Assembly (NCBI GenBank): GCA_900112785.1
Contig: FONB01000013.1
Span: forward strand, 1 to 64,000
DNA length: 64,000 nucleotides
Direction: 5' to 3'
From: Phytobacter palmae
Lineage (GTDB): Bacteria; Pseudomonadota; Gammaproteobacteria; Enterobacterales; Enterobacteriaceae
Below are positions 56,466 to 64,000 of the stretch, piece after piece. Each line of letters starts with the position of its first letter. The first letter of the stretch is position 1. Made by a program: the position numbers and the translations under genes. A model generated the notes under the pieces. The model was given only the letters and a program-made list of their open reading frames with translations. It was not told where the DNA came from and made no database searches.

Positions 56466-57725
56466 TTACCCGCGTTGGCTCAATACCGCTTTCTCATACG
56501 CCCGCACGCTCTCCAGCCACTGACTGCTGGCCGGGGTATCGTGGCGCTGACAATACATTTCCCACACCGCCTGCCACGGCAGACATTTCTGCTCTTCCAG
56601 TAGCGCCAGGCGGGCCGTGTAATCCCCATTAGCTTCCAGTTGACGCAGTTGTTCTGTTGGCTCCAGCAGGGCGCGCAGCAGGGCTTTTTTCATGTTGCGG
56701 GTGCCGATAACCCACGCGGCGATACGATTGATAGAGGCATCGAAGAAATCCAGGCCGATGTGCACGCGGTCGAACAGGTTGTGGCGAATGATTTCGCTGG
56801 CGATAGCTTGTGTTTCGTCATCCAGCAGCACTACGTGGTCGCTGTCCCAGCGCACCGGGCGGCTGACGTGCAGCAGCAGGCGCGGCACATACAGCATGGC
56901 GGCGGAGATCTTGTCGGAAATGACTTCGGTCGGGTGGAAGTGGCCCGCGTCCAGACACAGGGCGGTCTGGCGGCTGGTGGCGTAGCCCATATAAAACTCG
57001 TTTGAGCCGACGGTATAGCTCTCTGCGCCAATACCGAACAGTTTGCTTTCAACGGCGTCGATGTGATGCGCCTGGTCGAACTTCTCGCTCAATGCTTCAT
57101 CCAGCGCCTCCATCAGACGTTTGCGCGGTGCCAGACGATCAACGGTGACATCTTTCATGCCGTCCGGTACCCAGATGTTCATTACCGATGGCGTGCCCAG
57201 TTGCTCACCAAAGTAAGCGGAGATACGGCGGCTGGCTTTCACATGGTCAATCCAGAACTGACGAATTTCATCGTTCGCATGAGAGAGCGTGAAGCCATCG
57301 GCACTCATCGGGTGTGAGAAGCAGGACGGGTTGAAATCCAGCCCCAGCTTGTTGGCTTTTGCCCATTCGACCCAGTTTTTGAAATGTTCAGGCTTGATCG
57401 CGTCGCGACTGACCGACGGACCCGCTTCGTGGTACATCGCGTGCAGGTTCAGGCGTTTCGGACCCGGTATCAGGCTCAGGGCCTGCTCCAGATCGGCGCG
57501 CAACTCCTGAGGATTGCGTGCTTTACCCGGATAGTTGCCGGTCGCCTGGATACCGCCGGTGAGCGCGCCTTGCGGGTTTTCGAAACCGGCGACATCGTCG
57601 CCCTGCCAGCAGTGCATGGAAACCGGCAGCCTGTCGAGCTGGCGCAGGGCCTCTTCGACATCAATGCCTACAGCGGCAAAGCGCTGTTTAGCGAGTTCCC
57701 AGGCTTGTTCAAGTTGAGTGGTCAT
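56466..57725 (-). CDS. rhaA: L-rhamnose isomerase
   Basis: RhaA interconverts L-rhamnose and L-rhamnulose with manganese. The 419 residues equal E. coli. Metal and substrate residues lie in [37 protein letters not shown] and [13 protein letters not shown]. The ATG at 57725 overlaps the rhaB stop as ATGA; two earlier codons in frame are not used. Confidence 0.98.
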   Translation of the reverse strand: MTTQLEQAWELAKQRFAAVGIDVEEALRQLDRLPVSMHCWQGDDVAGFENPQGALTGGIQATGNYPGKARNPQELRADLEQALSLIPGPKRLNLHAMYHEAGPSVSRDAIKPEHFKNWVEWAKANKLGLDFNPSCFSHPMSADGFTLSHANDEIRQFWIDHVKASRRISAYFGEQLGTPSVMNIWVPDGMKDVTVDRLAPRKRLMEALDEALSEKFDQAHHIDAVESKLFGIGAESYTVGSNEFYMGYATSRQTALCLDAGHFHPTEVISDKISAAMLYVPRLLLHVSRPVRWDSDHVVLLDDETQAIASEIIRHNLFDRVHIGLDFFDASINRIAAWVIGTRNMKKALLRALLEPTEQLRQLEANGDYTARLALLEEQKCLPWQAVWEMYCQRHDTPASSQWLESVRAYEKAVLSQRG

Positions 57726-59191
57726 GCGCAAAGCTCCTTTGTCTGTCGTTTCTGCTGAAACCGCACGACGTTGCGGGCAATTTCATTGTCAGGATTGGGT
57801 GTAAAGGTGGTCAGCGCATAGCTGGTGCTCACCACATCACGGAAGGTGTCGACACTGCTCAGTTCGTTGAGCGTCATGAGTTGTACGCCGATATTGCCCA
57901 GCGTGGAGGCCTCAACCGGCCCTGCCACTACGGGCAGCCCGCAGGCGTCGGCACAGAGTTGGTTTAACAGCTGGTTCTGGCTGCCGCCGCCGACGATATG
58001 CAGCCGGGTGAAAGGCTGACCGCGCAGCGCCGCCAGTTCGCCGAGAATGTCCGCATACAGCAGCGCCAGGCTATCGAAAATGCAGCGTGCCAGTTCGGTA
58101 TCGCTCTGCGGTACCGGCTGATTACTTTCGCGGCAGGCGGTCTGGATCTCTTCGCCCATGTTTTGCGGATTGATAAAACGTTCGTCGTTTGGATTAATCA
58201 CGAACCGGCAGGAGGGCAGCGCGCGGGCCCCGGCGATCAGGGCAGGCAGGTCGGTGATGTCGCGCTCTTTGAGAACGCGCTGTAACAGCCACAGTCCCAT
58301 GATATTTTTCAGCACGCGATAGCGACCTTCCGCCCCGCCTTCGTTGGTGATGTTGGCAGCCAGCGCATCACTGCTGGTGTATGGCGTAGTGCTTTCAAAG
58401 CCCATCAGAGACCAGGTGCCGGAGGAGAGATAGGCGGCGCTGGCGTCTTTCAGCGGTGAAGCGATCACCGCACTGGCGGTATCGTGGCTGGCGACGGCAA
58501 CTACCGGAATCGCTTTCCCCTGCGGGCTTTGCCAGTGGCCGATAATATTACCCGGATGGGTTGGTGTACCGAACCACGAGGCGGGTACGCCCGCCCAGTC
58601 GAGTAGCGTGGTATCCCAGTTATCGCTATCGATGTTCACCAGTTGCGTGGTGGTGGCGTTGGTATATTCCCAGTTCAGGTTGCCGGTCAGACGGAAACTG
58701 AAATAGTCGGGTATCAGCAGCGCATGGGCGGCAGCAGCCACAATGTCCGGTTGTTGCTGTGTCAGCGCGCGCAATTGATAGAGGGTATTAAAGGGTAAAA
58801 ATTGAATACCGCTGCGGCGGTAAATATCGGCTTTGCCCGGCTGCTCAAGGGCAGTGGCCATGATGCCATCCGTGCGATGGTCGCGATAAGAGACAGGTAA
58901 GCCAACGCGCTTACCCTGTTTGTCGATCAAAACATAATCCACGCCCCAGGTGTCGATACCGATACTGTCGATGGTGACACCCTGTGCACAGGCTTTTTCC
59001 AGACCCAGACGAATTTCATCTTCAAGAGTATCGATATCCCAGCAGTCGTAGCCGTTATTTTTTTGCAGGTTGTTGGCGAAGCGATGCACTTCACGCAGCG
59101 TGAGCGTCCGCTGTTGGGTCGCGTAGCAGGCCAGCATTACACGCCCGCTGGAGGCACCTAGATCAACGGCGACACAATGGCGAAATGTCAT
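57722..59191 (-). CDS. rhaB: Rhamnulokinase
   Basis: RhaB phosphorylates L-rhamnulose at C1. It is an FGGY-family kinase of 489 residues, as in E. coli. [14 protein letters not shown] is the N-terminal phosphate loop, [10 protein letters not shown] follows, and [17 protein letters not shown] is the C-terminal ATP motif. The ATG at 59191 is preceded by AAGGACC. It is first in the nine-gene operon. Confidence 0.98.
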   Translation of the reverse strand: MTFRHCVAVDLGASSGRVMLACYATQQRTLTLREVHRFANNLQKNNGYDCWDIDTLEDEIRLGLEKACAQGVTIDSIGIDTWGVDYVLIDKQGKRVGLPVSYRDHRTDGIMATALEQPGKADIYRRSGIQFLPFNTLYQLRALTQQQPDIVAAAAHALLIPDYFSFRLTGNLNWEYTNATTTQLVNIDSDNWDTTLLDWAGVPASWFGTPTHPGNIIGHWQSPQGKAIPVVAVASHDTASAVIASPLKDASAAYLSSGTWSLMGFESTTPYTSSDALAANITNEGGAEGRYRVLKNIMGLWLLQRVLKERDITDLPALIAGARALPSCRFVINPNDERFINPQNMGEEIQTACRESNQPVPQSDTELARCIFDSLALLYADILGELAALRGQPFTRLHIVGGGSQNQLLNQLCADACGLPVVAGPVEASTLGNIGVQLMTLNELSSVDTFRDVVSTSYALTTFTPNPDNEIARNVVRFQQKRQTKELCA

Positions 59192-59222
59192 GATGGGGGT
59201 CCTTATGAGAGTTATTGCCCCC

Positions 59223-59228
59223 AGTCTA
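59223..59228 (-). promoter_or_regulatory. rhaB promoter -10
   Basis: TAGACT on the minus strand, as in the E. coli rhaBAD promoter. The -35 region coincides with the proximal RhaS half-site, fitting activation by contact with sigma. Confidence 0.7.
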
Positions 59229-59246
59229 AAAAAAGGACCTCGCGGT

Positions 59247-59298
59247 AACCTTCTTGTTAATGACACCCCCAGGAGGTGGCTGGCAAGAAAGCAAAGAT
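59247..59298 (-). promoter_or_regulatory. RhaS binding sites (inverted half-sites) of the rhaB promoter
   Basis: On the minus strand, ATCTTTGCTTTCTTGCC (59282-59298) and TCATTAACAAGAAGGTT (59247-59263) match the two 17-bp RhaS half-sites of E. coli (ATCTTTCCCTGGTTGCC and TCAGTAACGAGAAGGTC). The spacer is 18 bp here. Confidence 0.75.
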
Positions 59299-59301
59299 GA
59301 A

Positions 59302-59317
59302 AGTGAGACAGTTCACA
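59302..59317. promoter_or_regulatory. CRP site of the rha divergent region
   Basis: AGTGA-GACAGT-TCACA is a strong CRP dyad just upstream of the distal RhaS half-site, as in E. coli rhaBAD. It would give catabolite control of rhaB and perhaps of rhaSR. Confidence 0.75.
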
Positions 59318-59495
59318 GTTTCTGATAAAGCCGTGTGGTTTACGGGGTGTGACCGGGGCGACAATTCCTGAACTTTCCGACCCTTTCTTGAAAATCTGAC
59401 AGGCTTTACCCGTTTTGCGGTCAAAAATTCAAGGTGCGGATTGCCGTGCTTAATTACTATTTTGAGAACACTTCTCATTGGTATGTGAGGCAATC

Positions 59496-60332
59496 ATGAC
59501 CGTATTACACAGCGTGGATTTCTTTCCTTCTGGCACAACGCCTGTCGCTATTGAGCCGCGTCTGCCTCAGGCTGCGTTTCCGGAACATCACCATGATTTT
59601 CATGAAATTGTGATTGTTGAACACGGTACTGGCATTCATGTTTTTAACGGACAGTCCTATACCATTAGTGGAGGAACCGTCTGTTTTGTCCGCGATCACG
59701 ACAGACACCTTTATGAACATACTGACAACCTGTGCCTGACCAATGTGCTCTACCGTTCGCCGGATGCGTTTAAGTTTCTGGCGGGGCTGAATGAGCTTCT
59801 GCCTCAGGAACAGGACGGGCACTATCCATCTCACTGGCGCGTCAACCAGTGCGTACTGCAACAGGTGCGCGAGATTATCGGCCAGATGGAAGCGGTGGGA
59901 GAGGGGATGGACATGGCGACCACCGCCAACCGTGAAATCCTGTTTATGCAGTTGCTGGTTCTGCTGCGTAAAAGCAGCCTTGCGGAAGGGGCGATGAGTA
60001 ACGACGCGCGTCTCAATCAGTTAATCTCCTGGCTTGAGGATCATTTTGCCGAAGAGGTTTGTTGGGAGTCGCTGGCGGATCAGTTCACCCTGTCGCTGCG
60101 CACATTACACCGTCAATTAAAGCAATATACCGGCCTGACGCCGCAGCGTTATCTCAACCGTCTGCGTCTGATTAAGGCGCGTCATATGCTGCGCCACAGC
60201 GATGATAGCGTTACAGATATCGCGTTTCGCTGCGGTTTCGGCGACAGTAACCACTTTTCTACCCTGTTTCGCCGGGAGTTCGACTGGTCCCCTCGCGATA
60301 TTCGCCAGGGGCGAGATGTGCAACTGCAATAG
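59496..60332 (+). CDS. rhaS: L-rhamnose operon activator RhaS
   Basis: RhaS is an AraC-family activator of rhaBAD and transport genes in the presence of L-rhamnose. The 278 residues equal E. coli. The cupin part is 1 to about 165 ([14 protein letters not shown]) and the DNA-binding part carries [14 protein letters not shown] and [20 protein letters not shown]. The ATG at 59496 fits the E. coli N-terminus. The frame is open six codons earlier. Confidence 0.97.
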   Translation: MTVLHSVDFFPSGTTPVAIEPRLPQAAFPEHHHDFHEIVIVEHGTGIHVFNGQSYTISGGTVCFVRDHDRHLYEHTDNLCLTNVLYRSPDAFKFLAGLNELLPQEQDGHYPSHWRVNQCVLQQVREIIGQMEAVGEGMDMATTANREILFMQLLVLLRKSSLAEGAMSNDARLNQLISWLEDHFAEEVCWESLADQFTLSLRTLHRQLKQYTGLTPQRYLNRLRLIKARHMLRHSDDSVTDIAFRCGFGDSNHFSTLFRREFDWSPRDIRQGRDVQLQ

Positions 60333-60411
60333 TGGTAACGAGAAGGCTATCACCGATTTTTCACCGAATATCAGCTAATAGTTATCGGTTGTCTTCGGCC
60401 GGGGTGATGTA

Positions 60412-61281
60412 GTGGGAAGCCAGTTAATTCTTCGTAAAGCGGATTTTTTTCCCCGGGTGGGGCAAGCGGTGGCCGTGGCGGACCGCTATCCGCAAAATGT
60501 ATTTGCAGAACATACGCATGAGTTTTGCGAACTGGTGCTGGTCTGGCGCGGTAACGGTTTGCATATCCTCAATGACCGTCCCTATCGTATTACCCGTGGC
60601 GATCTGTTTTATATCCGCGCGCAAGACAAACACTCCTACGCCTCCGTCAACGATCTGGTGCTGCAAAATATCATCTATTGCCCGGACCGTCTGACGCTTA
60701 ACCTCGACTGGGCGGGGCATATACCAGGGTTGAGTGGTGAAGAGTGGACGCCGCACTGGCGTCTGGGCAGTACCGGCATGACTCAGGCAAGACAGGTCAT
60801 CACCCAACTGGAGCAAGAGAGTATTAAAACCGACGCGCTGGCAAATAACATGGCTGAGGTGCTCTTCGCCCAACTAGTGATGACTCTCACACGCCACCGC
60901 TTTGCGGCCGATAACCTTGCGGCGACCAGCAGCGAAGCACTGCTTGATAAGTTAATTACCGCGCTCACAGGTAGCCTGAATCGCACTTTCATGCTTGAGC
61001 GCTTTTGCGATCAGGAGCAGTGCAGTGAGCGCGCGCTACGCCAACAATTTCGCGCACAAACCGGCATGACCATCAATAATTACCTGCGTCAGCTGCGTAT
61101 CTGCCATGCACAGTATCTGTTGCAGCACACAGAATTGCTGGTAGGTGAGGTATCCACGCGCTGTGGCTTTGAGGACAGTAATTATTTCTCGGTCGTTTTT
61201 ACCCGCGAAACCGGCATGACGCCAAGCCAGTGGCGACAGCGTCGTAACGAAGCGGCCCAGGAAGGGCCTGTTCTGCGATAA
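60412..61281 (+). CDS. rhaR: L-rhamnose regulator RhaR
   Basis: RhaR is an AraC-family activator of rhaSR that senses L-rhamnose. It starts with GTG 60412 behind GGGGTG and has 289 residues. The cupin part has [14 protein letters not shown]. The C-terminal HTH pair is [15 protein letters not shown] and [17 protein letters not shown]. The C-terminal tail is about seven residues longer than in E. coli (282). It lies 79 bp after rhaS. Confidence 0.96.
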   Translation: MGSQLILRKADFFPRVGQAVAVADRYPQNVFAEHTHEFCELVLVWRGNGLHILNDRPYRITRGDLFYIRAQDKHSYASVNDLVLQNIIYCPDRLTLNLDWAGHIPGLSGEEWTPHWRLGSTGMTQARQVITQLEQESIKTDALANNMAEVLFAQLVMTLTRHRFAADNLAATSSEALLDKLITALTGSLNRTFMLERFCDQEQCSERALRQQFRAQTGMTINNYLRQLRICHAQYLLQHTELLVGEVSTRCGFEDSNYFSVVFTRETGMTPSQWRQRRNEAAQEGPVLR

Positions 61282-61297
61282 CAAACAGGACATTTTC

Positions 61298-62023
61298 ATG
61301 ATTGTTGCTCAGCTAACTGATATTCACGCCGCGCCGGGTAACGACAATCTGGCCCGGTTTGCTCGCGCGCTGGAATGGCTCGAATTTATTCAACCTGACG
61401 CCCTGGTGGTGACGGGCGATCTGGTGGATGACGACTGGTTCGCCGGGTATGCCGCCATTGCGTCGTTGCTAAAGGGGCAACATTGCCCGGTCTTTCTGCT
61501 GCCGGGTAATGCCGATAATCACGCCATGATGCGGGCCTGTTGGGAGAGTGAGGCCTGGATGCCGGACGCCCTGCATTTTTCCGTCGAAGTGAAAGGATTA
61601 CGCCTTATCGGCGTTGATACCACCCTGAAAGGAGAGGCGGCGGGCAGTATTATTGCGCATCTGGCGTGGCTGGAACGCCAGCTGGCGGGTGACGATGGGC
61701 TGCCCGTGCTGCTTTTTCTGCATCACCACGTGTTCCCGAGCGGCATCCCCACAATGGATAAAATCATGTGTCGCGGCTCCGGTGAGTTGGCTGCGCTGCT
61801 TACTGATTATGCCGGTCGCACGCTGGCCATCGCCTCAGGGCATGTACACCGACCCATCGCCAGCCATCTGGCGGGCGTTCCGGCCTACATTTGCGGTTCC
61901 GTTTGTCCGGCGAATCCCGCCTGGTTTGGCGGAGAAACGGTGCCACCCGCCAATGATCCCCCTTCTTTGATGCTCCATCGTTTTGCTGCTGGCTTGTTAA
62001 CCAGCTACCCCATTTTCGTATAG
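61298..62023 (+). CDS. Calcineurin-like metallophosphoesterase beside rhaR
   Basis: This is a 241-residue class III phosphodiesterase-type protein with all the metallophosphatase blocks: DIH (residues 8-10), GDLVDD, PGNADNH (for GNHE/D), HHHV and SGHVHRP. CpdA (cAMP phosphodiesterase) is a near relative in layout, but the substrate is unknown. It begins 16 bp after rhaR on the same strand, so it is probably co-transcribed and rhamnose-induced. In E. coli this place holds the rhaT permease. Confidence 0.87.
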   Translation: MIVAQLTDIHAAPGNDNLARFARALEWLEFIQPDALVVTGDLVDDDWFAGYAAIASLLKGQHCPVFLLPGNADNHAMMRACWESEAWMPDALHFSVEVKGLRLIGVDTTLKGEAAGSIIAHLAWLERQLAGDDGLPVLLFLHHHVFPSGIPTMDKIMCRGSGELAALLTDYAGRTLAIASGHVHRPIASHLAGVPAYICGSVCPANPAWFGGETVPPANDPPSLMLHRFAAGLLTSYPIFV

Positions 62024-62119
62024 GGTTTGGCGATCATTTTTTCGTTTGTCGCTGCGCTATCTCTCTTGCAGACTCAGGTTCATAACAGAATGTTATAACC
62101 ATATTAAAACTACGGCATT

Positions 62120-62155
62120 GATAAACATTTTCAATATCATTTAACTAACTATAAT
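62120..62155 (+). promoter_or_regulatory. sodA promoter with Fur-like box
   Basis: TATAAT lies at 62150-62155. GATAAACATTTTCAATATC at 62120-62138 resembles the Fur site of E. coli sodA (GATAATCATTTTCAATATC) with one change. Fur and SoxRS control of sodA is known. I did not resolve the SoxS site. Confidence 0.7.
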
Positions 62156-62213
62156 GAACCAACTGATTACGCGGCGTTAACACACCTGCCGCCCGACAAT
62201 AATGGAGATTAGT

Positions 62214-62834
62214 ATGAGCTATACACTGCCATCCCTGCCTTACGCGTACGATGCACTTGAACCTCATTTCGACAAGCAGACGATGGAAATCCATCACACT
62301 AAACACCACCAGACTTATGTAAATAATGCGAATGCAGCGCTGGAAAGCCTGCCAGAATTCGCCAGTCTGTCTGCTGAAGAGCTGATCACCAAACTGGACC
62401 AACTGCCGGCTGATAAAAAAACCGTTCTGCGTAACAACGCGGGCGGTCATGCTAACCACAGCTTCTTCTGGAAAGGCCTGAAAAAAGGCACCACCCTGCA
62501 GGGTGACCTGAAAGCGGCCATCGAGCGTGACTTCGGTTCCGTTGATAACTTCAAAGCGGAATTCGAAAAAGCAGCAGCAACCCGCTTTGGTTCTGGTTGG
62601 GCGTGGCTGGTGCTGAAAGGCGACAAACTGGCTGTGGTTTCCACTGCTAACCAGGATTCCCCGCTGATGGGTGAAGCAATTTCTGGCGCCTCTGGCTTCC
62701 CAATCGTAGGTCTGGATGTGTGGGAACACGCGTACTACCTGAAATTCCAGAACCGCCGCCCGGATTACATCAAAGAGTTCTGGAACGTAGTGAACTGGGA
62801 CGAAGCTGCGGCGCGTTTCGCTGCGAAGAAATAA
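62214..62834 (+). CDS. sodA: Superoxide dismutase [Mn]
   Basis: SodA converts superoxide to hydrogen peroxide and oxygen in the cytoplasm. The 206 residues equal E. coli. Metal ligands are His27 ([12 protein letters not shown] region), His82 (NHSFFW), Asp168 and His172 ([10 protein letters not shown]). The ATG at 62214 is preceded by GGAGA. A strong terminator follows at 62871. Confidence 0.98.
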   Translation: MSYTLPSLPYAYDALEPHFDKQTMEIHHTKHHQTYVNNANAALESLPEFASLSAEELITKLDQLPADKKTVLRNNAGGHANHSFFWKGLKKGTTLQGDLKAAIERDFGSVDNFKAEFEKAAATRFGSGWAWLVLKGDKLAVVSTANQDSPLMGEAISGASGFPIVGLDVWEHAYYLKFQNRRPDYIKEFWNVVNWDEAAARFAAKK

Positions 62835-62870
62835 TTTCGCTAAATCACCCGTTCTTGCGGGTACATCAAG

Positions 62871-62902
62871 CCCCTGCTGGCGTCGTCAGCGGGGGTTTTT
62901 TT
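62871..62902 (+). terminator. sodA terminator
   Basis: CCCCTGCTG-GCGTCGT-CAGCGGGG (62871-62894) followed by a seven-T run. Confidence 0.9.
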
Positions 62903-62950
62903 ATGGTTGCCGATCGGCCGTTAAATCAAAAGAAACATATATCCAATTAA

Positions 62951-62969
62951 AATGAAATATTGTTTTGAT
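62951..62969 (+). promoter_or_regulatory. Candidate KdgR operator of kdgT
   Basis: AATGAAATATTGTTTTGAT agrees with the KdgR consensus (AATRAAAYRNYRTTTYATT) at 17 of 19 positions. It lies 122 bp upstream of kdgT, a known KdgR target. Confidence 0.65.
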
Positions 62970-63090
62970 TTTGTATGGGAGATCACTTTTCTGAGTGTGA
63001 CGACGTTCTAACATTTTGCCATCAGCGCTGGAAACGCCCGACGAAAGGGCGAGATGGCGCACCAGACTCACTGTTTTTACAGGTGGCGAA

Positions 63091-63999
63091 ATGCAAATCA
63101 AACGTGCAATAGAAAAAATTCCCGGTGGGATGATGTTGGTTCCTCTGTTTCTTGGGGCGCTGTGCCATACATTTTCGCCAGGGGCCGGAAAATACTTTGG
63201 TTCTTTCACCAATGGCATGATCACCGGTACTGTGCCGATTCTGGCGGTATGGTTTTTCTGCATGGGCGCATCGATTAAGCTCAGCGCGACCGGGACGGTA
63301 TTGCGGAAATCGGGCACGCTGGTGGTGACCAAAATCGCGGTGGCCTGGGTGGTTGCGGCGGTAGCATCACGATTGATTCCGGCTCACGGTGTGGAAGCCG
63401 GTTTCTTTGCCGGGCTGTCGACACTGGCGCTGGTGGCCTCTATGGACATGACTAACGGCGGCCTTTATGCCTCCATCATGCAGCAATATGGCACCAAAGA
63501 AGAGGCCGGGGCGTTTGTATTGATGTCGCTTGAGTCTGGACCGTTGATGACGATGGTGATTCTGGGGACAGCGGGTATCGCCTCTTTTGAGCCGCACGTA
63601 TTTGTCGGCGCGGTACTGCCGTTCCTGATTGGCTTTGCGCTGGGCAACCTCGATCCGGAGCTACGGGAATTCTTCACCCGAGCGGTGCAGACGCTGATTC
63701 CGTTTTTTGCCTTTGCGCTGGGGAATACTATCGACCTGAGCGTTATCGCACAGACCGGCTTGCCTGGTATCCTGCTGGGGCTGGCGGTGATTGTGATTAC
63801 CGGCATTCCGTTAATTATTGCTGATAAAGTGCTGGGTGGTGGGGACGGTACCGCCGGGCTTGCAGCCTCAAGTTCCGCTGGTGCGGCGGTGGCAACACCG
63901 GTACTGATTGCCGAGATGGTGCCGGAGTTTAAGGCAATGGCACCCGCCGCAACCGCTATGGTGGCTACATCGGTAATTGTGACTTCTATTCTGGTGCCG
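63091..63999 (+). CDS. kdgT: 2-keto-3-deoxygluconate permease (5' part)
   Basis: KdgT imports 2-keto-3-deoxygluconate with a proton. The first 303 codons are present (the protein is usually about 327 residues), so the end is beyond the window. It has about ten membrane segments, with [18 protein letters not shown] at the start and [16 protein letters not shown] near the end of the visible part. The ATG at 63091 is preceded by AGGTGG. The frame is open to the window edge. Confidence 0.95.
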   Translation, partial: MQIKRAIEKIPGGMMLVPLFLGALCHTFSPGAGKYFGSFTNGMITGTVPILAVWFFCMGASIKLSATGTVLRKSGTLVVTKIAVAWVVAAVASRLIPAHGVEAGFFAGLSTLALVASMDMTNGGLYASIMQQYGTKEEAGAFVLMSLESGPLMTMVILGTAGIASFEPHVFVGAVLPFLIGFALGNLDPELREFFTRAVQTLIPFFAFALGNTIDLSVIAQTGLPGILLGLAVIVITGIPLIIADKVLGGGDGTAGLAASSSAGAAVATPVLIAEMVPEFKAMAPAATAMVATSVIVTSILVP

Positions 64000-64000
64000 A

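Noticed and set aside
1-64000. CRISPR arrays, prophage or insertion sequences
   Set aside because: I found no spaced direct repeat array, no transposase or integrase frame and no tRNA with an attachment-type repeat.

Overview
This window is chromosomal DNA of a member of the Enterobacteriaceae close to Citrobacter, Salmonella and Escherichia. Gene order from the distal end of an rRNA operon (rrnA position) through mobBA, yihD-srkA-dsbA, yihG, polA, spf, engB, csrC, yihI, hemN, glnGLA, typA, the sulfoquinovose (yih) cluster, yihX-yihY-dtd-fabY, fdhE-fdoIHG, fdhD, the rha locus, sodA and kdgT matches the E. coli 85-88 min region. DsbA has the 207-residue form, as in Salmonella. I do not assign a species. 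There is no phage, transposase or CRISPR array.

Layout. 1-9900: rrn tail and housekeeping genes, with two regulatory RNAs (Spot 42 and CsrC). 9902-16100: hemN, then the nitrogen-control operon glnA-glnL-glnG on the minus strand. It has a sigma-54 promoter, two NtrC sites at -108 and -140, and a GlnZ-type sRNA in the glnA 3' UTR. 16107-29600: typA and a complete sulfo-EMP pathway, with porin OmpL, importer YihO, exporter YihP, sulfoquinovosidase YihQ, mutarotase YihR, isomerase YihS, aldolase YihT, reductase YihU, divergent kinase YihV and repressor YihW/CsqR. 29700-40840: yihX-yihY-dtd-fabY in overlapping order, two accessory enzymes, then formate dehydrogenase-O, with a selenocysteine UGA in fdoG, and its maturation factors.

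40850-48950 is the accessory part. It holds two almost identical small secreted DUF1471-type genes in direct orientation around a YgjV-like membrane protein and a Crp/Fnr-like regulator. These are followed by an AzlCD exporter with a divergent XRE-cupin regulator. A four-gene sugar or sugar-acid cluster follows: a DeoR-HTH/PfkB-kinase fusion, a DHDPS/NanA-type aldolase, a YhcH/YiaL protein and an ACS-family MFS transporter. I recognise the families but not the substrate, and this is the best candidate here for an undescribed pathway.

49100-62000 is a nine-gene rhamnose operon, rhaB-rhaA-rhaD, then substrate-binding protein, ATPase and two permeases of a rhamnose ABC importer, then an iron-dependent alcohol dehydrogenase and rhaM. 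It is divergent from rhaS-rhaR. Where E. coli has the rhaT permease, this genome has a small metallophosphoesterase. sodA and the first 303 codons of kdgT close the window.

Small items beyond the long genes include YshB, the 15-residue SpfP inside Spot 42, an unrecognised 57-residue membrane ORF coupled to hemN, three ERIC or ERIC-like elements (rrn spacer, glnA 3' UTR, rhaD leader of the ABC genes) and three copies of another intergenic palindrome inside the rha operon.
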